From assembly GCA_003223325.1 (NCBI GenBank), contig QHYS01000130.1, forward strand, positions 1 to 58,104: a stretch of DNA of 58,104 nucleotides, in the 5' to 3' direction. The stretch comes from Acidobacteriota bacterium. GTDB taxonomy: Bacteria; Acidobacteriota; Terriglobia; Acidiferrales; UBA7541. The notes beneath the pieces are model-generated. The model did not search any database. It saw nothing but the letters and a program-made list of their open reading frames with translations, and was not told the origin of the DNA. Within the stretch, counting starts at the first letter, position 1. The number at the start of each line of letters is the position of its first letter. A program made the translations under genes and the position numbers. Below are positions 47,833-56,850 of this stretch, in pieces.

Positions 47833-48711
47833 ATGAATGCGTGGCCTCTTTTCGTATGGCCTACCGTGGGGGCTTGCGCAGGAGTGGCCGGCTGGGCTGC
47901 CGTCTCTTCAACGTCACAGCTTTTTGGCCCCACCTTGCACCACACTCCGGATGCTTCCCGCATCGCACTCACCTTCGACGACGGGCCAAATCCGGCGCAG
48001 ACGCCGCAGCTTCTGGCCCTGCTCGGGCGTTACGCTGTGCCCGCGACTTTTTTCCTGGTGGGTCGCTTCGCTCGCGCCTGTCCAGATCTCGTACGCGAGA
48101 TGGCCGATCGCGGACACAGTATCGGCAACCACACCGAAACGCATAGAAATCTCGCGCTTCTGCCGGCATGGCGAATCGCAGAGGAACTCAGGGCTTGTCA
48201 GGACAGCATTCTTAGAGCCCTCGGGTTCGAGCGCGACGCGGCCCCTGTACTGATGCGCCCGCCCTTCGGATATCGCGGGCCGCAACTCTGGAGCGCCGTT
48301 CGCAATGTGGGTTTGCGCGGTGTGGCCATGTGGTCGCTGAAATGTTACGACTGGAAGCCGCAGCCAGCGGCGCGCATGATCAAACGCTTGGAGCGTGTCG
48401 CCGAACGAAACCCGCTGCCTTCGGCTATAAAGAGCGAAAGGAAATCCGCGCAAGGGGGTGAGCGCCCGCCGCATTTAGAAAGCTCGGATCAAAACGAATC
48501 GTTACGCGACGGTGGACACCCCCCATCCGCGACAGTGGGGAGCAAAAGAAGGTCTAATCACGGCGGAGAAGTTGTCCTGCTGCACGATGGCGACGCCCGC
48601 CGATTAGGCGCGGACCGCCGCCACGTCCTGGCCGCTCTCGAATTTTGGCTGCCCCGCTGGCGGGACACCGGCTTCGAGTTTGTTACAATGAACCAACTCG
48701 CCGGCCCTTGA
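47833..48711 (+). CDS. Polysaccharide deacetylase (NodB domain) with an internal insertion
   Basis: The 292-residue enzyme removes N-acetyl groups from a polysaccharide, probably in the envelope. A hydrophobic N-terminus (PLFVWPTVGACAGVAGWAAV) could anchor it. The NodB motifs are present: TFDDGPNPAQT (metal Asp), GNHTETHRNLAL (His-x3-His), RPPFGYRGPQ and VVLLHDGDARR. About 45 extra residues rich in Ser, Lys and Gly (residues about 196-240, IKSERKSAQGGERPPHLESS and on) lie between the last helix and VVLLHDG, where family members usually have only a few. The reading frame survives. ATG 47833 is chosen near the hydrophobic segment. A terminator follows 74 bases after the stop. Confidence 0.88.
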   Translation: MNAWPLFVWPTVGACAGVAGWAAVSSTSQLFGPTLHHTPDASRIALTFDDGPNPAQTPQLLALLGRYAVPATFFLVGRFARACPDLVREMADRGHSIGNHTETHRNLALLPAWRIAEELRACQDSILRALGFERDAAPVLMRPPFGYRGPQLWSAVRNVGLRGVAMWSLKCYDWKPQPAARMIKRLERVAERNPLPSAIKSERKSAQGGERPPHLESSDQNESLRDGGHPPSATVGSKRRSNHGGEVVLLHDGDARRLGADRRHVLAALEFWLPRWRDTGFEFVTMNQLAGP

Positions 48712-48784
48712 GGTTGTCGGCGCCTTCTAGCCTGCGAAAAGGCGAGCGCAGCGCGCGAAAAGGCGGCCGCGGGTGCCTTTGTAG

Positions 48785-48834
48785 CTCAGGTCGTATCGCC
48801 GATGCTTTCCTCGGCGGGAGACCTGAGGCTTTTT
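48785..48834 (+). terminator. Rho-independent terminator after the deacetylase gene
   Basis: CTCAGGTC (48785-48792) pairs with GACCTGAG (48820-48827), with an inner stem GCCGA (48798-48802) / TCGGC (48811-48815), followed by GCTTTTTG. The start of this segment looks like a tRNA D-arm (GTAGCTCAGG), but no tRNA fold follows. Confidence 0.65.
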
Positions 48835-48850
48835 GCTTGCTTCAGCTTTT

Positions 48851-48963
48851 GCGCATGCTGGGTTGAAAGACGGAGTCCCCGGCATGCGCCTCTCGAGCGC
48901 GAACACTCGCGCCGTAGAAAAGTCGCGTGTGCTGCGGTGAAAGTCGGCGTCCCCAGCACGCGC
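48851..48963 (+). repeat. Two tandem hairpin units with a conserved loop, plus a partial third
   Basis: Unit one: GCGCATGCTGGG (48851-48862) pairs with CCCCGGCATGCGC (48877-48889), counting one G-T pair. Unit two: GCGTGTGCTG (48925-48934) pairs with CAGCACGCGC (48954-48963). Both loops carry TGAAAG then CGG then GTCCCC. Stem bases differ but still pair, as in a conserved RNA. A third partial unit (GCGCGCTGGGGTGA, 48971-48984) abuts the start codon of the next gene at 48989. No known RNA family was recognised. Confidence 0.5.
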
Positions 48964-48988
48964 CGCCTTTGCGCGCTGGGGTGATCAT

Positions 48989-49330
48989 ATGGACGAGCGA
49001 CAGTTCTATATCGAACGCCAGGAGACAAAGAATCTAACCTTGGTTTGCCCGCATTGCCGCCAGGAAAATTCTTATCCCATTCGCTGGATGGTGCGCACCA
49101 AAAAGAAAGAACTCCCGCGCGGCGCCGGGTCGGAGGACCGCAAGCGTTTCGCCAATGCGCGCTCCTATATGGTTCGCATCGACGAAATGGTCGCCTGCCG
49201 GAACATTCGCTGTCGCAAGCGATTCGAACTCACGGGGCAGAGCGTCGTCTTGACCTCCGAGAGCGGCGCCCAGCAGCCCGGCGCCAAGCCCTGCCCCGAT
49301 TTCGATCCCGAAACCTTCGGCAACCGCTGA
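48989..49330 (+). CDS. Small zinc-ribbon-like hypothetical protein
   Basis: The 113-residue protein reads LTLVCPHCRQENSYPIRWMV with a CxxC, and RIDEMVACRNIRCRKRFELT with a further CxxxxC, so four cysteines may hold a zinc ion. The rest is basic and soluble. I do not recognise the family. The start codon follows the tandem hairpin repeats, which could act as its leader. ATG 48989 has no strong ribosome binding site (GGGGTGATCAT upstream). Confidence 0.65.
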   Translation: MDERQFYIERQETKNLTLVCPHCRQENSYPIRWMVRTKKKELPRGAGSEDRKRFANARSYMVRIDEMVACRNIRCRKRFELTGQSVVLTSESGAQQPGAKPCPDFDPETFGNR

Positions 49331-49382
49331 TCTTCGCGGCAGCCGCAGCATCGGCGGCAACGCGTCACGCATCGAGGCGCCG

Positions 49383-50149
49383 ATGAGCCTCATACCAGAA
49401 GAAATCGAGCGGCACTATTTACGAAGTAGAGAGTCAGAGCGGCTAACCGGCTCGCGGGCCAACTTGAGCTCCTTCGGACCCAGGCCATTCTTGCGAGGCA
49501 TCTCCCGCCGAGACCCTCAACGATTTTTGACGTAGGAGGCGCGGCCGGGGCCTATGCCTTCCCGCTCGCCAAGCAAGGATACCGGGTGCACTTGATCGAC
49601 CCCGTAGACTTTCATCTGCAGCAGGCGATGTCTTATGCGGCCGAGTCAGGTATCCCATTGGCATCGGTCGTCAGGGGCGACGCTCGTCAGCTGGACATAC
49701 CCTGCGGCAATCGTCTCCAAGCTCTCCGTGAAGCCTGGCGCATTCTCAAAGCCCAGGGCGTCCTGTTGGCCTCCGCAATCTCTCGTTTCGCGTCACTGAT
49801 CGATGGCCTCTCGAGTGGCTTCTTTCGAGAGGCGGAGTTTCGCAAGATCGTTGCGGCGGATCTCGCCTCCGGTCAGCATCGCAATCCGACGAACCACCCG
49901 GCGTACTTCACGACCGCTTATTTTCACCGTCCTGAGGACCTGGCTGTCGAACTGCGCGACGCTGGCTTCGCCGAGATCCAGATACTTGCGGTCGAAGGAC
50001 CGGCATGGAGCGCGGCTCTGTTTAGCGAAGCTTGGAACGACCCCGCCCAGCGACAGAGTCTGATGGAGTTCCTATCATCGATCGAACGAGAACCTTCGGT
50101 ACAAGGCGCCAGTGCCCACCTCATCGCAGTGGCCCGCCGCCCAAATTAG
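49383..50149 (+). pseudogene. Class I SAM methyltransferase, frameshifted and internally deleted
   Basis: From ATG 49383 the frame reads MSLIPEEIERHYLRSRESER and then stops making sense; one base over near 49440 it resumes as ANRLAGQLELLRTQAILARH, STIFDVGGAAGAYAFPLAKQ (SAM motif I) and YRVHLIDPVD. At about 49700 it jumps from RQLDIPCG to NRLQALREAWRILKAQGVLL, skipping roughly 20-25 residues that normally hold the DAVLLLGPLYHL-type motif. The remaining C-terminus is intact to TAG at 50149. A start at 49586 could make a 187-residue fragment without the SAM loop. The gene is very likely inactive. Confidence 0.7.
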
Positions 50150-50830
50150 GACCCTGCCATCGACCTGCTGCGATTGACGCCCGTGCAAAAACATATAAAC
50201 GTCCTGCCAGGGTGAATTTGCCGGAGTCTACACCGCGTGAAGCCGGCGTGCGGCCGGACCAGTTCAGAACATGCACCGGATGAACTTGGCGACTGCGGGA
50301 ACTTGCCGCTGTGCTTTCAGGCGGGTTTTTCACCGGGCACGAAAGGGGCGGACGGCAAGATGGCCTTGTCGATTCTGCTCAAAAAACTGACTGCGACCAG
50401 CGTCGTCATACCGAGCGACCAACTGGAGCGAGCGCGGGTCCCCACCGTGTGCTGGGTGTAAGCGACGGATCTCTTTTGAAAAGATCAATCCTCCTCGACA
50501 CCCGGAACCTCCAGATACCCTCATTTCGACTGCCGTGGCAACCGTTTTCCCTGTCATGTCTTCGATATTCGAAGCTTTCAGAATCCGCGCTTGCGAGAGC
50601 GTTTCAAATGGCCCTTGAGAATCGATATAAGAGCTAAGGATTAACTGCCCTGTAATGAACAAAAACAGGGTTCGGGTACCCCATCGCGTTTTCCACAAAA
50701 GTGATGAACTCTGGACCTTGAGCCACAGTGCGCAACTCCAAGGGCATCGATGCGCGGCCACAGGCGTATACTCAGGCACCTGTGCCTCCTCAGAATTGCA
50801 TCCAACCGGTATCCCGGCAGGAGGGTGGTC
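50150..50830. other. Gene-free stretch of about 680 bases
   Basis: Open frames here overlap one another and do not look like protein. A 50-120-codon plus-strand frame (LGVSDGSLLKRSILLDTRNL, around 50450-50510) is weakly protein-like but not recognised. Given the broken methyltransferase before it, this may be further decayed sequence. The promoter of the next gene should lie at its right end. Confidence 0.35.
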
Positions 50831-51685
50831 ATGAGCTATGGAATGAAACCAAGGAAGAAGCTTGGCCTGGTGGTACTCGGCAGCATGCTGATTACGGCCC
50901 CGCTTTTTGCCGAGCATTTCCGCCAGCAGGAGGCGGCCGGCCAAACAAAGTCTGATCAAGCCAAACCGGATCAGGCCGCTCAGAGCAGTTCAGGGCCAAA
51001 TGCTGCGCCAGCCGCAAACAGCGCGTCGGTCAATAGCGCCCCCGCTCAAATCGTGGTGCCCGCGGGAACTCATCTCCCTCTTCTGCTTCACAACGGGATT
51101 ACGACTCGGAATGCCCAACCCGGCGAACCACTCTACTTGGAAACCACGTTTCCCGTCGTCGTGAACGACCGCATCGTGATTCCGGCGGGCTCGTATGTGC
51201 AGGGTGAAATCACCGAAGCAAAGCGCCCGGCAAAAGGAAAGGGCGGCGCCGAGGTACATATTCGCCTGACGACGTTGATTCTACCCAATGGCTATACCGT
51301 TAAGTTCGACGCCGTACCGACCAACACGGAAACAGGCGGCGGCGAATATGCCGGCAAAGAAGGCCAAATCAACAAGGACAGGGATAAAGCCGCGGATGCC
51401 GGCACTGTCATCAAGACGACCGGTGCCGGAGCCGGCATCGGCGCGGTCGCAGGAGGAGCACAGGGTGCGGGAATTGGCGCCGGCCTGGGCGCTGCCGTGG
51501 GCCTGGCGACGGTAATGATGACGAGGGGACCGGAACTCGAGCTGCCGCGGGGAAGTAGCGTGGACATAATGCTGGACCGGCCTCTTTACCTCGATCCGAC
51601 AAAAATTAACTTTACCGACCCAGGCCGCTCGTCGCCGATGCCCGGCCCACCCAGTCGTCCTCCGGCAAGAAGTTTCCCGTTCTAA
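50831..51685 (+). CDS. Secreted protein with VirB10/TrbI-like domain and glycine zipper
   Basis: About 284 residues from ATG 50831, with a signal peptide (KKLGLVVLGSMLITAPLFA). A Gln/Ser/Pro/Ala-rich linker follows, then VVPAGTHLPLLLHNGITTRN and IVIPAGSYVQGEITEAKRPA, which resemble the beta-barrel of VirB10/TrbI-type proteins. Near residue 195 there is a long Gly/Ala repeat (TGAGAGIGAVAGGAQGAGIG and on) of the glycine-zipper type that can insert in a membrane. The C-terminus is proline-rich. No other secretion genes are near, so this is probably a stand-alone envelope protein. GGAGGG precedes the start. Confidence 0.65.
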   Translation: MSYGMKPRKKLGLVVLGSMLITAPLFAEHFRQQEAAGQTKSDQAKPDQAAQSSSGPNAAPAANSASVNSAPAQIVVPAGTHLPLLLHNGITTRNAQPGEPLYLETTFPVVVNDRIVIPAGSYVQGEITEAKRPAKGKGGAEVHIRLTTLILPNGYTVKFDAVPTNTETGGGEYAGKEGQINKDRDKAADAGTVIKTTGAGAGIGAVAGGAQGAGIGAGLGAAVGLATVMMTRGPELELPRGSSVDIMLDRPLYLDPTKINFTDPGRSSPMPGPPSRPPARSFPF

Positions 51686-51725
51686 CGGCGCGGTTGAAAT
51701 TTTCTGGGTGTGCGCACTGGGGGAC

Positions 51726-52913
51726 TTACTTGTGGGCGACTTCGCTGCCGGCTGGATTGTCCGATAAAAATTCAGGCGCCGTTGTACCAGCGCTTCCCGC
51801 GCCGGCGAATCGCAGCGGATTGAAGATCTCCCAGTCCATGGAGACACGCTTCTCTACGATCCATTCGCGCAAGAGTTTTGCAGTGATGGGCGTCAGCAAG
51901 ATGCCGTTGCGATAGTGGCCTGTTGCGATGGTCAGCCCGTCCACACCGGCCGGACCTAGCAAGGGAAGATGATCGGGCGTATCGGGACGCAGGCCGCACC
52001 AAAGTTCAGTGATTTCAGCATTCGCGAGCTTCGGAATTAGTTCCTGCGCCGTGGAGAGAATCTTTTCTATGCCGCGTGCGGTGACATGTTTATTGAACCC
52101 AGCGTCCTCCAGTGTGCTCCCGGTTACCAGCCGTTGCGGCCCGGCGGAATCGCGCGGCACGATGTAACCTTGTTCGCAACGGATCACGTGCCCAATGGGC
52201 TGCTGAGACCGGAGGGCCGCCATCTGTCCGCGAATCGGGCGCGTTGCCAATCGTGGAACGATCCCTTCGAGAAGGCTAGAAAAAGCACCGGTGGCGACGA
52301 CTACGTCCCGCGCCTCGAAGAGGCTTCGATTTTCAGTGCGTACGCCGGTGCAGCGTCCATGCTTGATCACGATCTGGCGTACATGCGTGGCCGGAAATAG
52401 CTCTACTCTGCAAATCGAGGCTGCCGCCAGGAGCGCTTCTGTGAGAGCGCGATTGTCGACGCAAGCTTCATAGGGAAAGTAGGCGGCCGCTTGTGCGCGG
52501 TGCGTCAAGGCGGGCTCAACTTTGATGGCTTCATCGATAGGAAGCGGCTCGGTGGGGAGCCCCAGCGCGTGATGCAGAGCAATGAGCGTGCTGAGTGCGC
52601 GTTCGGCATCGGCAGAGAAAAGCAACTCGATGGCGCCCTCGGTACGATAACCTGCGCGGCGTCCAGAGATATCCTCGATCTCGGCGATGAATTGGGGATA
52701 GAGGCTCAGGCTGGCCCGGCCGAATGGCACCAGAGGAATCGACGCGGGACTGTCGGGCGCTGGGGAAAGCATACCGGCCCCCGCCCACGAGGCTTCTCGG
52801 CCGGGCGCATTCTTTTCGACGAGGGCGACTCGAAGGCCTTCCTGCGCGAGGCGCATGGCAATGGCTGAGCCAACCAAGCCTGCACCGATGACGATGACAT
52901 CATGCGAGGGCAT
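51726..52913 (-). CDS. thiO: Glycine oxidase (ThiO-type FAD enzyme)
   Basis: The 395-residue flavoenzyme oxidises glycine to the imine used for the thiazole of thiamine. It shows the FAD loop DVIVIGAGLVGSAIAMRLAQ (residues 5-24), NAPGREASWAGAGMLSPAPD, and the C-terminal GLRPDTPDHLPLLGPAGVDG and ATGHYRNGILLTPITAKLL typical of ThiO. Other thi genes are not in the window. No TPP riboswitch was seen in the 60 bases upstream. A more general D-amino-acid oxidase role cannot be excluded. Confidence 0.9.
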   Translation of the reverse strand: MPSHDVIVIGAGLVGSAIAMRLAQEGLRVALVEKNAPGREASWAGAGMLSPAPDSPASIPLVPFGRASLSLYPQFIAEIEDISGRRAGYRTEGAIELLFSADAERALSTLIALHHALGLPTEPLPIDEAIKVEPALTHRAQAAAYFPYEACVDNRALTEALLAAASICRVELFPATHVRQIVIKHGRCTGVRTENRSLFEARDVVVATGAFSSLLEGIVPRLATRPIRGQMAALRSQQPIGHVIRCEQGYIVPRDSAGPQRLVTGSTLEDAGFNKHVTARGIEKILSTAQELIPKLANAEITELWCGLRPDTPDHLPLLGPAGVDGLTIATGHYRNGILLTPITAKLLREWIVEKRVSMDWEIFNPLRFAGAGSAGTTAPEFLSDNPAGSEVAHK

Positions 52914-52972
52914 GTATCCATCTTACCAAGGGGACAAGCCCTAAAGAATGGCGGATCGAAGCCTACATCGTT

Positions 52973-53530
52973 CTACAGAGATTTGACCAGTTCGACTGAT
53001 AGGACTTGGGCCTTTTGAGCCAGGTTCTGCGCACGGACCCAGTCCCCGGTACGTATTGCTTCATGCGCTTGAGCGAGGAATCCGGCGATCTTTCCAACAA
53101 GGTCGTTCTGCGAGGCGCTGAGCTGGCGGCCATAAACAACCTGTAGATTGCGTTCGGCGACGCGGATATCGTCGGTGGTGGTTCGAACCGCAGCGGCCTG
53201 GTCTTTTGCCGAAAGCTGCGGCGCGATCTGCACCGGCTCTGGCTCTGGTTCAGCTTTCGGTGCGGCCGCTTCGGCTTCGACCGGAGGGCGGGGTCGCGGC
53301 TGCTCAGCGACAGCCGGTACAGGTTCAGCAGGCGGTTTAATGTCAGGGGGCTCGGCAGGAGCGGCGGCCGCCGGCTGCGGACTCACCACGGTCGGCTGCG
53401 GGACGGGTTCTGTATCCGGCGGAGTAGCCACCGAGGGTGGAGCAGCGCGAACGATGTTTCGCCGGCAACCACAAAGTCCGGCGGCAGCGAGACATAAGAG
53501 AGCAACAAGAATGTTCCGGCGTAGCTTCAT
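52973..53530 (-). CDS. Lipoprotein with Pro/Ala/Glu-rich linker
   Basis: The 185-residue protein has a lipoprotein signal (MKLRRNILVALLCLAAAGLC then GC), so residue about 22 would be the lipidated Cys. Residues 28-110 are Pro/Ala/Glu-rich and probably unstructured. The C-terminal helical part (DDIRVAERNLQVVYGRQLSA, GDWVRAQNLAQKAQVLSVEL) looks like a small TPR-like bundle. Its start overlaps the end of the histidine kinase gene by four bases, so they are translationally coupled and it may serve that signalling system. Function unknown. Confidence 0.75.
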   Translation of the reverse strand: MKLRRNILVALLCLAAAGLCGCRRNIVRAAPPSVATPPDTEPVPQPTVVSPQPAAAAPAEPPDIKPPAEPVPAVAEQPRPRPPVEAEAAAPKAEPEPEPVQIAPQLSAKDQAAAVRTTTDDIRVAERNLQVVYGRQLSASQNDLVGKIAGFLAQAHEAIRTGDWVRAQNLAQKAQVLSVELVKSL

Positions 53531-55449
53531 GATGCGTTCCGTGCCAGCGCGCCGTTTGCCTCCCGCAAGCGCGAAACTGCGGGTTCCACGGGGCGCGTCA
53601 GAGGTAATTCGATGCGAAAAGTCGTACCTCGTCCTATTTGAGAATCAAAATCGATGGAGCCGTCGTGCAATTGTATCGCTTTATAGGCGCTGGCTAGGCC
53701 AATTCCGCTGCCGCCCGGCCGAGTGGTGAAGAACAACTGAAAGACACGGGCGCGATTCTCCGGAGCGATGCCCTGCCCGGTATCTTCGATACTAATTTCC
53801 GCCCATTCGCCGCGGCGCTCCAGACCAAGCGCTAGCTTGCCGCCGGACGGCATGGCCTCAATGGCGTTGAAAATCAGATTAAGGAGGGCTTGCGTGAGAA
53901 GAGGCCGATCGACGCGCACGGGCGGGAGATCCGCATACTGTTTTTCGAGCTGGACGTGCGCGCGTTCCATCTGGGGCCGGGCAATTCCGCTAACTTCATC
54001 CAGCAATTCCTCGAGGTGAGTCTCCTCGAGCCGCAACTCTTGTGAACGCATGAAATCGAGAAAGCGTTTCACGACTGAATCCAATCGGTCGATTTCGCTA
54101 TCGAGGACGGCCACAGCTTGCCGGGGTACGCCATCGCCAGGGGGGAGATTCTCCTTGAGATTTTCCAGCCAAAGCCGCATCGAGTTCAGCGGATTTTTGA
54201 CTTCGTGGGCCACACCCGCAGTGACGCGACCGAGAGCAGCGAGGCGCTCGGAAACCTGTAATTGACGACTGATGGATTCAAGGGATTGGAGGTCGCGCAA
54301 CGTGACCAGAGCGCCCATGCGCGTACCGCGTTCGCTGATTACCTGCACGCTGAGACCGACGCGCTGCGGCGGCAGGCTGGAATCAGACGCGGGCACGTCA
54401 ATCTCCGCGGCAGCCACAGGTTCAAATTCGTCTCCGACGAGACCGAGAGCGGAGCCCAAGGGGTGACCTGCAGGGAAGATCTCGCTCGCCTTGCGTCCCA
54501 GCAATTGGTCAGCGGGTGAGCCGAGGAAATTTTCCACCGCGGGACTGACCATCACGGCACGGCCATCGCGCGTGAACAGCAGCAGCCCGTCTTCCAGGCC
54601 ACCGAGAATCTGGTCGAGATTTTCCCGGAGCGTACTGAAGATTTCGCGCACTCCGCGCAACTGCAATCCGATCTGGCTGATTTTGGTGCTCACCTGCCCG
54701 AATTCATCCCCGCGCGCGAGCAGCTTTTGATCGAATTCGCCTCGTGAGATGCGGTCCAATTGCGCGGAGATGCGTTCGACTGGTGCGAGTATAGCCGTGC
54801 TCACGATGGCGGCCAGAAGCACGGAGGCCAGCACGGAAATGAGCGCCAAAAAGACGGCCGAGCGCAGCGACGGAGTGATCTCGATGGCCAGAAGGCCGGT
54901 GTGCAAGGCCACGCGAATTTCACCGAACGGCACCTGGCGTCCGGGAGGGCCGAGTTTAAACGGATCGGAAACGTCATAGGCTTGCGGCGCGCTATAGATC
55001 CAGCGAAGCTGTTGGATGAAGCCCGCGTTGACGAGTTGGCTAAGAGGTGGACGGGGAAGCACTTTGCGACCCGGTAGCGAGGCATCGCTCGAGATCAGGG
55101 CGGTACCGTCGCGATCGACGATGGTTACCTCATAGACCAGGAAAGAGTTCCCCACCTCGGCATCGATCAATGAAGTAAGCGCCGAGTTCTGGTCCAGGGC
55201 GTTGCGAACGTATTCTCGTACATCCTCAGGCCGATTCGAGGCCGGCACCTGCCCCTCATTGGCTGCCTCGGCTAAGGCATTCTGGGCCTGGAAAAAGACC
55301 TGCTGCGCGACGAGGTTTGCACGCCCATTGGCCTGCTCGATGACCTGGCGCGTCAAGGTCAACACATGGAGCCAGGAGGTGACCCCCACCACAGTGAGCA
55401 CGAGCAAGGCGATGATCAGGGTGATTTTGGTTTTCAAACGCAGGCGCAT
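53527..55449 (-). CDS. Membrane sensor histidine kinase (NtrB-like)
   Basis: This 640-residue kinase has a first membrane helix (ITLIIALLVLTVVGVTSWLH), a periplasmic sensor of about 170 residues, a second helix near 205 (AVFLALISVLASVLLAAIVS), then HAMP, a PAS domain near 280-390, the HisKA phosphoacceptor in GVAHEVKNPLNSMRLWL, and an ATPase domain with NLIFNAIEAMPSGGKLALG, EDTGQGIAPENRARVF and GGSGIGLASAYKAI. It is 6 bases downstream of the response regulator gene. The signal sensed is unknown. Confidence 0.92.
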   Translation of the reverse strand: MRLRLKTKITLIIALLVLTVVGVTSWLHVLTLTRQVIEQANGRANLVAQQVFFQAQNALAEAANEGQVPASNRPEDVREYVRNALDQNSALTSLIDAEVGNSFLVYEVTIVDRDGTALISSDASLPGRKVLPRPPLSQLVNAGFIQQLRWIYSAPQAYDVSDPFKLGPPGRQVPFGEIRVALHTGLLAIEITPSLRSAVFLALISVLASVLLAAIVSTAILAPVERISAQLDRISRGEFDQKLLARGDEFGQVSTKISQIGLQLRGVREIFSTLRENLDQILGGLEDGLLLFTRDGRAVMVSPAVENFLGSPADQLLGRKASEIFPAGHPLGSALGLVGDEFEPVAAAEIDVPASDSSLPPQRVGLSVQVISERGTRMGALVTLRDLQSLESISRQLQVSERLAALGRVTAGVAHEVKNPLNSMRLWLENLKENLPPGDGVPRQAVAVLDSEIDRLDSVVKRFLDFMRSQELRLEETHLEELLDEVSGIARPQMERAHVQLEKQYADLPPVRVDRPLLTQALLNLIFNAIEAMPSGGKLALGLERRGEWAEISIEDTGQGIAPENRARVFQLFFTTRPGGSGIGLASAYKAIQLHDGSIDFDSQIGRGTTFRIELPLTRPVEPAVSRLREANGALARNAS

Positions 55450-55455
55450 GGGAGC

Positions 55456-56850
55456 TCAGCGATTCTCTGCACGGTCCGCTTCGTATTCTTTCAGCTTATT
55501 ATGCAGTGTCTTCAGGCTAATTCCGAGAAGTTCCGCAGCACGTGTCTTGTTGTTGGTAGCCGCGAGCGTCTGCAGAATAAGCTCGCGCTCCATGGCGTCC
55601 ACAGTCGTACCCAAAGGGAAACGCAGAGAAGAAAGTTCGGACGCAGCCGTAGCGTGAGTGCGGCCGAAGTCCGCGGGGAGATGGCTGCGGCCGATGAGGT
55701 CCCGGTCACACACAATCGCGGCGCGTTCGAGCACATTGCGCAACTCGCGGACGTTGCCCGGCCAAGCATAACTGTGGAAAAGCTCGCTGACTTCGGCGTT
55801 GACGCCGCGAACCTGACGGCTGTGTTTGGCATTGAGGTCGCGCAGAATGTGTTCGACGAGCAGCGGGAGGTCCTCCTTGCGATCGCGCAAGGCGGGCAGA
55901 TGAATGTGAAAAACGTTCAGGCGGAAATAGAGATCCTGCCTGAGCTGGGCGTGAGCCACGGCTTGCTCGGGATCCTTGTTCGTAGCCGCGAGCACGCGCA
56001 CATCCACAGGCGTCTCGACCTTGCTACCGAGACGCCGGACCTTCCTGTCTTCCAAGACGCGCAGCAATTTGGCTTGGGTCGGAGCAGGCATTTCGCCGAT
56101 CTCGTCCAAAAGCAGCGTGCCGCCATCGGCCAGTTCAAAACACCCGATGCGGCGCTCCGCCGCTCCCGTGAAGGCGCCACGTTCGTGTCCAAAAATTTCG
56201 CTTTCCATCAGGGATTCCGGAATGGCGGAACAATTGATTGCCACAAAGGGACGGTCGTTGCGCGGTGAAAGCTGATGGAGAGTGCGGGCGAGGATTTCCT
56301 TCCCGGAGCCGGTTTCTCCGGTAATAAGCACGGATGCGGAAGACGGAGCGACCTGCTCGACCAGGCGCATGACTTCCTGCATGGGTTTAGCCGCGCCGAC
56401 GAGTTCGCCGATGCGACCTGCTTCCCGCAACTGCCGCCTCAAGGCGGCCACTTGTTGCTGATCGCGGGCTTTCCCCAGAGCGCGATTGAGAAGGGCCCGC
56501 AGCACCGCTCCTTTGAGGGGCTTTTCGATGTACCAGAAGGCGCCAGCCTCAATCGCGGCAACAGCACGCTCCTCACTACCCTTTCCGGTGATGATTATGG
56601 CTGGAACGGAAGCCAGCACCTCACCAAGCCGCTCAAGCAGCCTTAGCCCGTCCATACCGGGGAGCTCTACGTCTGCAATCAGAACGGAAGGACGGTAATC
56701 GGAAAACCGAGCCAGGGCGTCTTCAGCGCTGGAGACGCCCAGAACATCTAACCCCCATTTTTGCAGCAGGGCCTCGTAGCCTCTGCGCGCATTTTCTTCG
56801 TCTTCGACAATCAGCACGCGATCCGTCGATTTATTCTGATCTGTTTGCAT
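55456..56850 (-). CDS. Sigma-54-dependent response regulator (NtrC family)
   Basis: This 464-residue regulator has a receiver (VLIVEDEENARRGYEALLQK, phospho-Asp in LIADVELPGMDG), a central AAA+ domain with Walker A ITGETGSGKEILARTLH, the sigma-54 contact GAFTGA near 223, Walker B TLLLDEIGEMP, and a Fis-type HTH (NNKTRAAELLGISLKTLHNK). It activates sigma-54 promoters; none was recognised in this window. It is first in the operon regulator-kinase-lipoprotein. The neighbouring thiO (minus strand, 52913 to 51726) lies further on, past the lipoprotein. GGAAT precedes ATG 56850. Confidence 0.93.
   Translation of the reverse strand: MQTDQNKSTDRVLIVEDEENARRGYEALLQKWGLDVLGVSSAEDALARFSDYRPSVLIADVELPGMDGLRLLERLGEVLASVPAIIITGKGSEERAVAAIEAGAFWYIEKPLKGAVLRALLNRALGKARDQQQVAALRRQLREAGRIGELVGAAKPMQEVMRLVEQVAPSSASVLITGETGSGKEILARTLHQLSPRNDRPFVAINCSAIPESLMESEIFGHERGAFTGAAERRIGCFELADGGTLLLDEIGEMPAPTQAKLLRVLEDRKVRRLGSKVETPVDVRVLAATNKDPEQAVAHAQLRQDLYFRLNVFHIHLPALRDRKEDLPLLVEHILRDLNAKHSRQVRGVNAEVSELFHSYAWPGNVRELRNVLERAAIVCDRDLIGRSHLPADFGRTHATAASELSSLRFPLGTTVDAMERELILQTLAATNNKTRAAELLGISLKTLHNKLKEYEADRAENR

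Noticed and set aside
48772-48830. tRNA-like start GGGTGCCTTTGTAGCTCAGG
   Set aside because: No anticodon arm, T-arm or GTTCGA sequence follows; the segment folds as a long stem with a T-run and is better explained as a terminator.
50330-50959. 209-codon minus-strand open frame
   Set aside because: Overlaps the signal peptide region of the glycine-zipper protein and has an irregular composition with no domain.
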